From NCBI GenBank assembly GCA_040510195.1, contig JBEVJK010000082.1, forward strand, positions 1 to 64,000: a DNA stretch of 64,000 bases, given 5' to 3'. Positions 1 through 7,783 of this stretch are shown one piece after another; the stretch's first letter is position 1, and each line of letters starts with the position of its first letter. The position numbers were made by a program, and so were the translations under genes. This stretch comes from JBEVJK01 sp040510195. Lineage in GTDB: Bacteria > Pseudomonadota > Alphaproteobacteria > Rhizobiales > Rhizobiaceae. Below the pieces are notes generated by a model that was not told the origin of the DNA, searched no databases, and was given only the letters and a program-made list of their open reading frames with translations.

Positions 1-32
1 CGGCGCTGCCGCCTCGCGGCTATGGCGCCCGC

Positions 33-123
33 GGAGAGGTGGCCGAGTGGTTGAAGGCGCACGCCTGGAAAGTGTGTATACGGCAAAACCGTATCGGGGG
101 TTCGAATCCCCCTCTCTCCGCCA
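33..123 (+). tRNA. tRNA-Ser (anticodon GGA)
   Basis: A complete class II tRNA cloverleaf can be folded. The 7-bp acceptor stem starts GGAGAGG, the anticodon loop is CTGGAAA with anticodon GGA (reads UCC/UCU), there is a long variable arm, and the T arm is GGGGG-TTCGAAT-CCCCC. The genome encodes the 3' CCA at 121-123. The long variable arm and the anticodon both indicate serine. No repeat of its 3' end was noticed elsewhere in the window, so it is not shown to be an integration site here. Confidence 0.97.
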
Positions 124-234
124 GCAAGAGACGAGATCGCACGATTTCGGCGAAGCATCCCGGCAAAGACCACTTGCGCTCTAGTCCTGGCTTGTCCTGA
201 CCCTCGCGTTCGACCAACTCGCGGTTTGACTGAA

Positions 235-250
235 TGGCACGCCCCTTGCT
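235..250 (+). promoter_or_regulatory. Sigma-54 (RpoN) promoter
   Basis: The sequence reads TGGCACG-N4-TTGCT, an essentially perfect match to the RpoN consensus TGGCACG-N4-TTGCA/T. The invariant GG of the -24 element is at 236-237 and the GC of the -12 element at 248-249. The start site would be near 261, giving a leader of about 100 bases before the small gene at 364. No enhancer-binding-protein site was identified. Confidence 0.7.
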
Positions 251-363
251 CGGTAGTGCTTGAAGTGGGGGGTGGTGTGCCAGGACGGGTCAGAGCATTT
301 GGTCGCGAACCGTTGGGTCGATGGCTTGGTCGAGACCTCTCCTGAGTATTCTAAGGAGGGAAC

Positions 364-642
364 ATGTTCCAGATGAACTTCCTCAGGCGCCCTGGGCTGG
401 CTGGCAAGCCCAGAGTCGACGACAGGTCAATCAAGGGCAATGCAGTGTCCCACGAGAAGATCGAGGTGTTCAATTTTACTCGCTACGAGGGAGACACGGT
501 GTCGATTCAGCCGTGTAAGCGGTCAGCCGCCGATATCAAACGCCAACAGCACTGTGTTGTCATAAAGGGGACCGGAGAGTGGGTTTCCCGGTCGCAGCTG
601 GATGACCAGGGCAGGTACTATCCGAACAAGCGAGACCTCTAG
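364..642 (+). CDS. Orphan 92-aa protein downstream of a sigma-54 promoter
   Basis: I do not recognise the family. The 92-residue product is basic and soluble-looking, with no signal peptide or membrane segment. A strong Shine-Dalgarno (TAAGGAGGG) sits a few bases before the ATG, which supports a real gene. It is the first gene downstream of the RpoN promoter at 235-250. Two cysteines are present, in SIQPCKR and QQHCVV. Nothing else in the neighbourhood suggests a pathway. Nitrogen-limitation or alternative-carbon control is only implied by the promoter type. Confidence 0.6.
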   Translation: MFQMNFLRRPGLAGKPRVDDRSIKGNAVSHEKIEVFNFTRYEGDTVSIQPCKRSAADIKRQQHCVVIKGTGEWVSRSQLDDQGRYYPNKRDL

Positions 643-879
643 CACGACCGGATGAATAGGCCGCTAGAGGTCGGGGCTGGACAGCGAGTCGTTCGCTGCC
701 TCCGGGTTGGTGTTTCGAGTGTCGCGTTCCTGCGGTCTGTCTTTTATTGAGCCGATGTCGCTGACTTTGGTGGATAACGCTGACCGCCTCCGTCATGCCA
801 ATTGAGAGCGGCATCATCGACGGTGATATGGTGGTGTTGGATGATCGGCACGGTCCGATTTCACAAGGAGCGATCTACG

Positions 880-1209
880 ATGCTTACCTATCCGCGGAAA
901 GTCATGCTGCTGACGTTTGCGACAATTGGCTGCTTTATGGCCCCGAGCGCGAACGCCGCCGAGGAACCCGGCCTCGGGACTGTGGTTCCTCAAGCCGAGA
1001 TGACCATCTTCTGCCAGAACGCGGCGGCAGCTAGATTTGAAGTGCAACGCGAAGCCATCACGACAGATCCGCCAATTCGGCGCGAGGGAAAGCTCCTGGT
1101 GTTGGGCACGGTGGACAGCGACGACAGCGACCGTGATGCCGGATTTGACTGCCGCTTCGAGGAGAACGGAGCCTATCTCGGAATAATCGGCGCCCCCGCC
1201 GATGAATGA
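880..1209 (+). CDS. Small exported protein of unknown function
   Basis: The product is 109 aa. The chosen ATG is preceded by AAGGAG (866-870) at good spacing. An earlier in-frame ATG at 802 lacks a ribosome site and would bury the signal peptide. The N-terminus has a basic residue pair, a hydrophobic stretch and an SANA-A cleavage site at about residue 25, so export to the periplasm is expected. The mature part has two cysteines (IFCQN, FDCRF) that could form a disulfide. The family was not recognised. Confidence 0.7.
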   Translation: MLTYPRKVMLLTFATIGCFMAPSANAAEEPGLGTVVPQAEMTIFCQNAAAARFEVQREAITTDPPIRREGKLLVLGTVDSDDSDRDAGFDCRFEENGAYLGIIGAPADE

Positions 1210-1280
1210 CCGAAGCGGGCGGCGCCTGGCTCGCGCAAGTGGTGCCTCGAAACGCCTCGCATTAGTCAGCCACGAATAAC

Positions 1281-1457
1281 TTAGCGAGAAACCAGTCGGG
1301 AGCTTGAACCTGGCCGCTTTGCCGCAATGCCGGCCTTGTGCCCTCGGGGCCGCATGGCTGCGACGGCAGCCGCAATGGCGGCGGGGCCAATCGGCCGATA
1401 CTTCTTCACCAAATTCTGTGGAGTCGGGGCCGCGGCGTCGCTCTTGCGAATAAACAT
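1281..1457 (-). CDS. 58-aa micro-ORF behind an EcfG-type promoter
   Basis: A 58-codon frame runs from an ATG at 1457 to TAA at 1281. It is basic and alanine-rich, with the run AAIAAAVAA, and the family is not recognised. Two signals support it: AAGGAAGGA just upstream of the ATG, and an EcfG-type promoter at 1492-1516 that would give a leader of about 30 bases. It would be monocistronic, since the next gene downstream is on the other strand. Its size, charge and promoter fit a small general-stress protein, which is an inference. Confidence 0.5.
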   Translation of the reverse strand: MFIRKSDAAAPTPQNLVKKYRPIGPAAIAAAVAAMRPRGHKAGIAAKRPGSSSRLVSR

Positions 1458-1491
1458 GTTGTCCTTCCTTTCTCGCCAGTCCCATTAAGCC

Positions 1492-1516
1492 AACGACCGC
1501 GCGTCCGGGAGGTTCC
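1492..1516 (-). promoter_or_regulatory. EcfG (general stress sigma) promoter
   Basis: Read on the minus strand this is GGAAC-N16-CGTT, the consensus of alphaproteobacterial EcfG/RpoE2 promoters. It points at the micro-ORF starting at 1457, about 35 bases downstream. Confidence 0.6.
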
Positions 1517-1581
1517 TGGATTCGATGTCGCACCCAGGCTCCTGCCCATTGATGGTTCGGCGCAGGGCAAGTCCCGCAGCT

Positions 1582-3441
1582 CTATTTTTGCGAGTGCCGG
1601 CTGGCAAGAATCGCGGCGATGGCCAAGTTGCCTTCCGCCTCCAGCGCGACGATGGCCTCGCGCGCCCAGAGATAGGACGAGTGGAGGATCTCGGCGTGGC
1701 GCTCGAACTCGGTGATCCGGATGCCGGCCGGCAGCGGTGGCCGCATCACGTGATCGAGCGGCATCTCCGACAATGCGTCATAGCGCTGATGTGCGACCAG
1801 ACTGCGCCACAACACATTGACGGCGCTCGGCGCCTTCGGAAGCGACTTCTTGCGGAACGGCATCAACATGGCGGCGGCCAGCTCGAGCCGACCCGGCAGC
1901 GCCGCGTAGTCGACGTCGAACGTCTCGGTCGCAGCGCCGCCGAAGTGGACGACGAGATTGGGGCCGCTCTTGAGCTGATGCATCGGCAACACCGGGACGT
2001 TGTCGACCAGGCATCCATCGACCAGCATGTCGCCTTCCCGGGTGTAGAACGGCGGCAACAGGCCGGGAATCGCGCTCGATGCGCGAACCGCCTGCCAGAG
2101 CAACCCCGAACGGATCAGTTCAAGGCGATGGCTCGAAAGATTGCTGGCGACCGCGCCGAACGGACGCCAGCAATCCTCGATCCGGCAGTCGGGTCCGTAT
2201 TGCTCGGCCAGCGCCCGATCCAAAGCCTTGTGATCGAGCAGGGCATAGCGCGGCCACGTCGGCCGCCGAAAACTGCGGCTGCGGATAAAGATCTCGTGCG
2301 CGCCACGTTCCAGATCGTCGGCCTCGTAGTTCTTCGCAAAGCCCGCCGCCATCGCGGAGCCGACGCTGGTACCGACGAAGATGTCGAACGTCACGCCGCG
2401 TTCGCGAAACGCCTTGTAGATGCCGGCATGCGCAGCTCCGAAACTGCCGCCGCCGGCGGCCACGAATCCGATGGCGCGCCCCGACAGAAACCGCAACAGG
2501 CTGTCGATGTCGAGATGGTCCTCCAGCGCGACATGGTGATGCATGAAGCACGGCACACGTGCCAGCCACGCCGCGGTGCCGCTGACCTCGTTGCTGCGCC
2601 GGTCGTGCACCCGCACCAAACGTCGCGCCGAGGTTGGATGGACCTCGCATGCGAAGGCTTCGACCTCGGTCAGCCCCTCTGCGGGCGCGTCTCCACGGCA
2701 CGTGAACACCACCATGTCGGCCTGACGGATCGCCTTGCGCGTCCAGGCCGAGGCATCGCGATCGCCGAAATAGACCACCAGCCGTGCAGTCTGTTCGAGC
2801 TCGTTGAGCCAATCGGTGACTTCGGAGGCATCCAACGCTCGGCCCGGAAATGTCTCCTCGACGCGGACGGGGTCGACGATCTCGGCCTCGGCGGCGGCCA
2901 GCGCCTCGCGCATGCGCTGATCGAAGATCGCTGGAACCGGCTCGATTCCGCCGTCGATCAGCGCCACCGTTCGTGCCATCGGTGAGGTTCGGATCGTCGG
3001 CAGGCGCTCGGTCCGCTCCGCAAAGCGCAGCGCCAAGGCTGCCAGCAACGCCTCGGCGATCGCCGGGGTGTCTTCAGCCAGGCCGTGATAGGCGGCGCGC
3101 GTCAACTCCAGCACGCTGGTGTCGCGAATGGCGATCACATTGGCGGTGCGCCGAATATTGGCGAAGAAGCCGATCTCCCCGACAAGCTCGCCCGCGCGGA
3201 GTTCGGCGAAGGGCAGCGAGTCGCCGGTCCGGCGCACGGCGAGCGCACCGTGCAGCACCATGAACAGGGCGTCGGAGGGATCGCCTTGCGCGACCAGCAT
3301 TTCCCCTCGCACCAGGTCCCGCCGAACCATCGCGCCAAGCGTCTTCAGGCGCTGTTCGCGGCTCAAATTCCGGAACAGAGCAAGGTCTTCCGACCCGCTT
3401 TCCCAGGCAAATGTCGCGTCTGGTCTGTTCATCGACATCAT
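1582..3441 (-). CDS. Cyclic-nucleotide-binding, patatin-like phospholipase (NTE/RssA type)
   Basis: The protein is 619 aa from the ATG at 3441. Residues about 20-140 form a cNMP-binding (CRP-like) domain, with LVAQGDPSDALFMVLHG and GELVGEIGFF. Residues about 150-320 are a linker domain seen in neuropathy-target-esterase-like proteins. Residues about 325-520 are a patatin hydrolase, with oxyanion motif GGGSFG (330-335), nucleophile elbow GTSVG (357-361, Ser359) and the DGCLVDN block carrying the catalytic Asp (about 475). It should hydrolyse phospholipids or lysophospholipids under control of a bound nucleotide. No membrane segment is obvious. A longer reading from 3576 adds a low-complexity N-terminus and is not favoured. 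There is no operon partner. Confidence 0.9.
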   Translation of the reverse strand: MMSMNRPDATFAWESGSEDLALFRNLSREQRLKTLGAMVRRDLVRGEMLVAQGDPSDALFMVLHGALAVRRTGDSLPFAELRAGELVGEIGFFANIRRTANVIAIRDTSVLELTRAAYHGLAEDTPAIAEALLAALALRFAERTERLPTIRTSPMARTVALIDGGIEPVPAIFDQRMREALAAAEAEIVDPVRVEETFPGRALDASEVTDWLNELEQTARLVVYFGDRDASAWTRKAIRQADMVVFTCRGDAPAEGLTEVEAFACEVHPTSARRLVRVHDRRSNEVSGTAAWLARVPCFMHHHVALEDHLDIDSLLRFLSGRAIGFVAAGGGSFGAAHAGIYKAFRERGVTFDIFVGTSVGSAMAAGFAKNYEADDLERGAHEIFIRSRSFRRPTWPRYALLDHKALDRALAEQYGPDCRIEDCWRPFGAVASNLSSHRLELIRSGLLWQAVRASSAIPGLLPPFYTREGDMLVDGCLVDNVPVLPMHQLKSGPNLVVHFGGAATETFDVDYAALPGRLELAAAMLMPFRKKSLPKAPSAVNVLWRSLVAHQRYDALSEMPLDHVMRPPLPAGIRITEFERHAEILHSSYLWAREAIVALEAEGNLAIAAILASRHSQK

Positions 3442-3687
3442 TTTACCGTCGGGCGGCCTTGATCGCGAGCCCTTCGGAACGTGTCGCCGGTTTGGCGTCA
3501 CGGGTCGCGTTGGATGGCCGAGCAGGCTCACCGCTCTACCGGTGCCGCTGTTTCTTATCTGCAACAGTTCCCCCAATTCCGTCCACTGACCCCTCGCAGC
3601 ATGAGCTTTTGCGCTTTGTTCTCGAAAGTGAGGGTATAGAACTGGAGTTCGGAAAGGGTTCTTTTACGAATTGGTGGGACGTCCTCG

Positions 3688-4521
3688 ATGTCGGCAGCCG
3701 TTTGCCTGCTCGCTTCACTGTTGAGCTGTCCGTACCCCGATACCGGGCCGCGAGTGCGACCCTCCTTGGAACACACGCAATCGATCAAGCACGATCGCCT
3801 GGTCAGGCCGACGATGCCGATCGCCGCCAGGTTCGGCCCGAACGAACGGTTCGGCCCCGCCGATCCACAAGTCCCGCTCCCATTCATTTTCTCCAAGTTG
3901 GAAGAGAAAGCTGAACCCGTCGATCAGGACGGACAGACCAAAGTGTCGACAGTCGACAGGCTGATACAGAAGCCCAAGGCCAGAACCAAGATTATGGTCG
4001 AGACGACGAGGACAAAGACAGTCGAGAAAGCCTATGCCGAAGAGGCTCCGCTGAACGAGCAGTGGCGACTGTCCAATTTGTTCGGAATCCGCAACGCCGA
4101 TACCGCCCTTTCACTGCAATCCGTTCCCAGGGTGTCCGGCGTCGAGATGGCGAAACCCGGATATCAGGAAGTCATACGCGCGGCCAAGATTCACCAGGTC
4201 CCGGTCGACCTGGCCCTGCGCGTGGCCAAGCAGGAGTCGCGCGGCAATTGCGGAGCCAAGTCGTCGGCCGGGGCCCTGGGCGTGATGCAGGTTATGCCCC
4301 GCACGGGCGCCAAGCACGGCTACTCGACCAAGCAGCTCAGCAACTGTCGCACCGGGGCGGAGGCCGGCGTCAAGGAACTCAAGCACCTGCTCAAATTGTC
4401 GGGCGGCGATATCAAGCAGACCCTGACCGGCTACAATTGCGGCGAGCAATGCATGTTCGGCAAGCGCAAGAAACTGCCGCTTGAGACCGTCAATTACATT
4501 CAGATCGTGACGCGAAATTAG
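3688..4521 (+). CDS. Lytic transglycosylase (SLT domain)
   Basis: The protein is 277 aa. The C-terminal half (about 155-277) is a soluble-lytic-transglycosylase fold: catalytic Glu in VAKQESRGN, then SAGALGVMQVMP and LTGYNCGE. It should cleave peptidoglycan between MurNAc and GlcNAc in the periplasm. The N-terminus is short and hydrophobic and ends in LLSC, a possible lipobox, so it may be a lipoprotein, although the usual N-terminal positive charge is missing. Residues 60-120 are a charged, probably flexible linker. The ribosome site is weak and the exact start uncertain. Confidence 0.8.
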   Translation: MSAAVCLLASLLSCPYPDTGPRVRPSLEHTQSIKHDRLVRPTMPIAARFGPNERFGPADPQVPLPFIFSKLEEKAEPVDQDGQTKVSTVDRLIQKPKARTKIMVETTRTKTVEKAYAEEAPLNEQWRLSNLFGIRNADTALSLQSVPRVSGVEMAKPGYQEVIRAAKIHQVPVDLALRVAKQESRGNCGAKSSAGALGVMQVMPRTGAKHGYSTKQLSNCRTGAEAGVKELKHLLKLSGGDIKQTLTGYNCGEQCMFGKRKKLPLETVNYIQIVTRN

Positions 4522-4554
4522 CCCGAGACCGACGCGCCCGACATCTTTGCCTCG

Positions 4555-5025
4555 ATGGCATCGACCATGCCCACCAGGAAGCGCCTCTCCCGACCCGCAG
4601 CATTCGCCCTGGCTGCCGGAGACGGAGAGAGGATCGCCTTTAGCGGTGCCGTCTTCCTCGTCAAAGCGTCGGCGGATCGAACGGGCGGCGCCTTCACCAT
4701 CATCGAGGAGATCAACCCGCTCGACACGCCGCTTCACGTCCACCGCCACGAGGACGAGCTGTTTCAGGTGTTGGAGGGCGAACACGTCTTCACGTGCGGC
4801 GAAGTGGAGTTCCAGGTCGGGCCGGGCGCCACCGTCTTCGCGCCGCGCGGCGTTCCCCATGCGCACCGGCGCGTCGTTGCGCGAACCGGGCGGTTTCTGA
4901 CCCTCACCAGCCCTGCGGGCTTCGAAGGCTTTTTTCGCGAGCTGGCGGCGGCCGAAGCGAACGGCGCCGACATGGGTGCCGCCTATGCAAGGGTGTCGGC
5001 CAAATACGGCATTGCCTGGCTCTAG
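4555..5025 (+). CDS. Cupin-domain protein
   Basis: The protein is 156 aa with a single cupin_2 barrel in the middle. Cupin motif 1 is HVHRHEDELFQVLEG, with two or three His and a Glu as metal ligands. Motif 2 is around PRGVPHAHR. The domain binds a divalent metal and is found in dioxygenases, isomerases and small regulators; the substrate cannot be told. It begins 34 bp after the transglycosylase and ends directly against the convergent DUF982 gene. Confidence 0.85.
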   Translation: MASTMPTRKRLSRPAAFALAAGDGERIAFSGAVFLVKASADRTGGAFTIIEEINPLDTPLHVHRHEDELFQVLEGEHVFTCGEVEFQVGPGATVFAPRGVPHAHRRVVARTGRFLTLTSPAGFEGFFRELAAAEANGADMGAAYARVSAKYGIAWL

Positions 5026-5301
5026 CTAGGCTGCGCGCCATCCGGCAGGGTCCGACGCCTCGGACGCAAGGATTCCGCGCTCCTTCGCGAAGCGGACGAA
5101 CTCCAGGCGCGCCATGTCGGCGTCGCTTTGCCCGGTCAGGGCCGACCAGCAAGCCGCAAGCGCTGCGGCGTGGACCGGTCCGCGCCCGGTCGCCGGCCAT
5201 TCCGAGAGAACCCGATGCGCCTCACCGACTCCGCCGACCTGGCGCGAGAAACCGAGGCCGACGAAGATGTCCACCGGCAATTTGAATGCATTCATGATCA
5301 T
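5026..5301 (-). CDS. DUF982 family protein
   Basis: The product is about 91 aa. The core from FVGLGFSRQVGG through WPATGRGP and CWSALTG to FVRFAKERGIL matches DUF982, a short family found almost only in Rhizobiales and of unknown function. Two ATGs (5301 and 5295) are possible starts, neither with a strong ribosome site; a longer frame from 5364 has an unrelated cysteine-rich N-terminus and is not favoured. It is convergent with and immediately adjacent to the cupin gene. Confidence 0.8.
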   Translation of the reverse strand: MIMNAFKLPVDIFVGLGFSRQVGGVGEAHRVLSEWPATGRGPVHAAALAACWSALTGQSDADMARLEFVRFAKERGILASEASDPAGWRAA

Positions 5302-5491
5302 GGGTGTAGCCACTCGACCGCCAAAATGCTCGGGTGAGAAACAACAACTTGCACGGCGATGCAACTGGAGCCCCCGATATTTCCGAGGCCGAGGTTAACG
5401 CCCGCCTGATGTCGACCGACAGCTTGTTGACATGTATTAGGGTGGCGGAAACAAAGTCAGCGTCTTGTGGTAATCGTTCGAGGCTCGGCTT

Positions 5492-6101
5492 CTACTGGAA
5501 GTCGATTCGCATCACCGCTCGGCGCGGCGTCGGCCGGCCGATTTCTTGGAATCCCGCCGCCGCAAAGATGCGGTGGCTCCCGACGTGTAGTTCGCCCCAC
5601 GCAACCTCCTGCTGCGGCTGCGTGATCATCGGGTAGCCTTCGATGGCGCGCCCCGCGCAGCCTGGCAAAGTCGACAGCGGCGCAGACCAGCGCCCTGCTG
5701 ACGCCTTGCCTCCGATGGCCGGCACGCGTGAAGACGCAGGTGACGGCCCAGACGCTGCCGTCGTTCTTGTCCTCGGTGCGACCGAGCCAGGGAACGCGAT
5801 AGACGCGCAGCAGGCCCGGATATTGAGAGCGCGGCTCGACCGCGCACCACCCAACGGGCTCGCCGTCACGATATGCGACGAGGCCGCAGGTCGTCGCCGA
5901 GCCGGCATTCCCGCACCGGGTCTGCCGGCGAAGCCTTTCTGCGCGCACCGACCACGGGATCGATCCGAACGACTCTCTCGGCTGCAGCTTGTACCGTTGG
6001 CACCAGCATCTCGCGGCCTCGCCACGCGAGCCGAACACCATGTCCAGGTCGCGACAAGTCGCCTCGTTTGCGGGCCGGCATTCGATATTGGCGATCTTCA
6101 T
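5492..6101 (-). pseudogene. GNAT family N-acetyltransferase with a frameshift
   Basis: The N-terminal frame from the ATG at 6101 reads as a GNAT protein with RCWCQRYKL, SATTCGLVAYRDGEPVGWC and AVTCVFTRAGHRRQGVSRAL (acetyl-CoA loop). Near 5645-5652 it leaves frame. The expected C-terminus (AIEGYPMITQPQQEVAWGEL, then IFAAAGFQEIGRPTPRR and VMRIDFQ) continues in another frame to a stop at 5492. The junction lies in a GCGCGC run. Restoring two bases there would rebuild a 203-aa protein. It is therefore a recent pseudogene or a sequencing error; the sequence cannot separate the two. Confidence 0.8.
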
Positions 6102-6133
6102 GTCCCCTCTTCGTGCAGCGCCAGTCGAGCCAG

Positions 6134-6310
6134 TCAGCAAAAACCTTCCGACTGTGCCCTGATCGAATTGCACGCGAGGCTGTGCGGATTGTAGTAGAGG
6201 CCCGGCTCGCTCGCCGCCGCGCCGAGCGGCGCCGGGCCGCTCGACTCGCCCTGGCACCCGGCAAGAGCAGCCAGGCCCGCCAACATCAAAGACGCAAGGA
6301 ATCGCTTCAC
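6134..6310 (-). CDS. 58-aa lipoprotein
   Basis: A 58-codon frame starts at GTG (6310), preceded by AAGGGAG. It encodes an N-terminal Lys-Arg, a hydrophobic stretch and the lipobox LAGC, with the lipidated Cys at residue 19. A short mature tail contains SEPGLYYNP and two more cysteines and ends in EGFC. This is a complete small lipoprotein signal, so the product should be anchored in the inner or outer membrane. The family was not recognised. It lies 32 bp upstream of the damaged GNAT gene on the same strand. Confidence 0.65.
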   Translation of the reverse strand: MKRFLASLMLAGLAALAGCQGESSGPAPLGAAASEPGLYYNPHSLACNSIRAQSEGFC

Positions 6311-6528
6311 CACGCTTCTCCCTTTCCTTGTTGCGCTCCCTCAAGCAGCCAGCCGTCGCCATTTGACGCCGATCCCGACCTTGTCGTCCAGCACATTCAG
6401 CTCGCCGTCGTAGCGATCTGTCGGCACGCCCCTCTTCCGGACTTGATGACGTCAGGTGTGGCAAGCGACAGCGATTGATCGAGCACAAGCGCGGCGGCTC
6501 GCTCCCAGCCTGTCGGCGCGGCCGGATC
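6311..6528 (-). other. Spacer with a possible 28-codon ORF
   Basis: This gap between a methyltransferase and the small lipoprotein holds one short frame, 6427 down to 6341 (GTG start, 28 codons). It follows GGAAGAGG and contains RYDGELNVLDDKVGIGVKWR. The peptide looks like a real protein tail rather than random sequence and could be the remnant of a larger gene. No function can be assigned. Confidence 0.25.
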
Positions 6529-7299
6529 CTAGCGGCAGCGGAACCGGTAGACCCGCGCCAGCGCCCATGCGGAGACGACGAGCTCCTCGGCATGGGCGAA
6601 GCCGGCTTCGCGCCCGATCGCAAGCCAGTCGGAGCTCGTCTCCGGGTGGTCGGAGGCGCGGACATGGCTGGCCATGCTGTCGAACTCGGCATCTTCGAGA
6701 GGCGCCCAGGCCGGGCGATCGCGGGCAAACCGGTCGCACCAGCCGTCGCGGTCCTCCCCGTCGTTCAGCGTCGGTTCCCAGATGACGAGCGTGCCGCCTC
6801 CGCCAGCGGCAAGCAGGCGATGGGCGTCGCGCAGGATCGCCCGCTTCTCGGGCGCGCGAAAATGGTGAAGCGACTGCCCGATCCAGATCACGTCGACCGG
6901 GTCGCGCCAGCCGCTCAGGGCAGAGGCGAAATCGGCCTCGTGCAGCCCGAATGCGCAGCCGGTTCCGGTCAGCGAGGTTTCTGCGATCGCCAGGGCCTGC
7001 GGCGAGATGTCGACGCCGTCATAGCGGACGACAGGCAGGCGTGGGAGCAGGGCCGCGATGTTGCTCGCATCCCCACAGCCGAGGTCAAGCAGGCGCAGCG
7101 GGCCCGACCCCAGGGAAGCCAGCGTCGCCTCCAGCAACCCATAGGCCTCGCGATGGAACATAAGATTGTTCTCGACGACTTTCCGATAGACGCCCCATTG
7201 GCGCAGGAAGATCGTCTGGTCGCTCACTGGCCCGTTTGACAGGCTTCGACCGCCGCCAGCCGCGACGTCCGGACTGTACGACCCGAGCTGATCTGTCAT
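6529..7299 (-). CDS. Class I SAM-dependent methyltransferase
   Basis: The protein is 256 aa. Motif I is LLDLGCGDASN (about residues 70-80), followed by the acidic ribose-binding strand YDGVDIS and post-motifs DVIWIGQSLHHF and LLAAGGGGTLVIWEP. This is a Rossmann-fold methyltransferase; the substrate is unknown. The ATG at 7299 has GGGAGG upstream. It runs in the same direction as the truncated GNAT gene before it. Confidence 0.85.
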   Translation of the reverse strand: MTDQLGSYSPDVAAGGGRSLSNGPVSDQTIFLRQWGVYRKVVENNLMFHREAYGLLEATLASLGSGPLRLLDLGCGDASNIAALLPRLPVVRYDGVDISPQALAIAETSLTGTGCAFGLHEADFASALSGWRDPVDVIWIGQSLHHFRAPEKRAILRDAHRLLAAGGGGTLVIWEPTLNDGEDRDGWCDRFARDRPAWAPLEDAEFDSMASHVRASDHPETSSDWLAIGREAGFAHAEELVVSAWALARVYRFRCR

Positions 7300-7392
7300 G
7301 GAACACCTCCCTCAAGGCGCCCTCTAGAGTATGCAGAGGTGCTGCCAAGCGACACATACGCACGGTTGTGCTGTGGCGTCGGCCGGCCGCTC

Positions 7393-7740
7393 CTAGCCGT
7401 CGCGCCGGCGCCGCGCCTGCACCACGTGCATGGGGGTCCTCAACCGGAAGCCGAGCGAGGCATAGAGTTCGATCGCACGCGTGTTCGAAGCGTAGGCGTG
7501 CAGGTCGACGACATCGCCTCGGTCGACGATCTGTCCGGCCACGAACAGCGACAACAGCCGCCCCAGGCCGGCTCCCCGTGCGCTGGGATGGACACAGACC
7601 CCGCCAAGCTCGGTGTGGCCGTCCTGCCGCAGCCGCTCGCCGGCCATCGCCACCAGCACGCCTTCGTCCTTGATGCCCCAGAACCGGCCGAGGGCAAGGG
7701 CACGGCGCGTGAAGGGGCCTGGTTTGGTATAGTTTGTTAA
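7393..7740 (-). pseudogene. N-terminally truncated GNAT acetyltransferase
   Basis: The frame carries a convincing GNAT C-terminal half: TKPGPFTRRALALGRFWGI, LVAMAGERLRQ, the acetyl-CoA loop VHPSARGAGLGRLL and the tail ASNTRAIELYASLGF. Family members normally have about 100 more N-terminal residues. Here the frame is closed by a TAG at 7771-7773 and there is no good start before an internal ATG at 7659 (88 aa from there). The missing part is not nearby. I read it as a 5'-deleted gene. The deletion end lies about 45 bp from the divergent PaiB-like gene. Confidence 0.7.
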
Positions 7741-7783
7741 GCCGTCATCTGGACGGATCGATCGGGATTGCTATAACCGCCGC

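Noticed and set aside
20..217. 65-aa reading frame on the minus strand over the tRNA
   Set aside because: It is the well-known spurious translation of the antisense of tRNA-Ser (GGFEPPI motif), not a gene.
1525..2985. 486-aa plus-strand frame
   Set aside because: It is antisense to the patatin gene, whose domains are unambiguous; high GC produces long open antisense frames.
5334..5636. 100-aa plus-strand frame
   Set aside because: Its second half is antisense to the conserved C-terminus of the GNAT pseudogene and it has no ribosome site.
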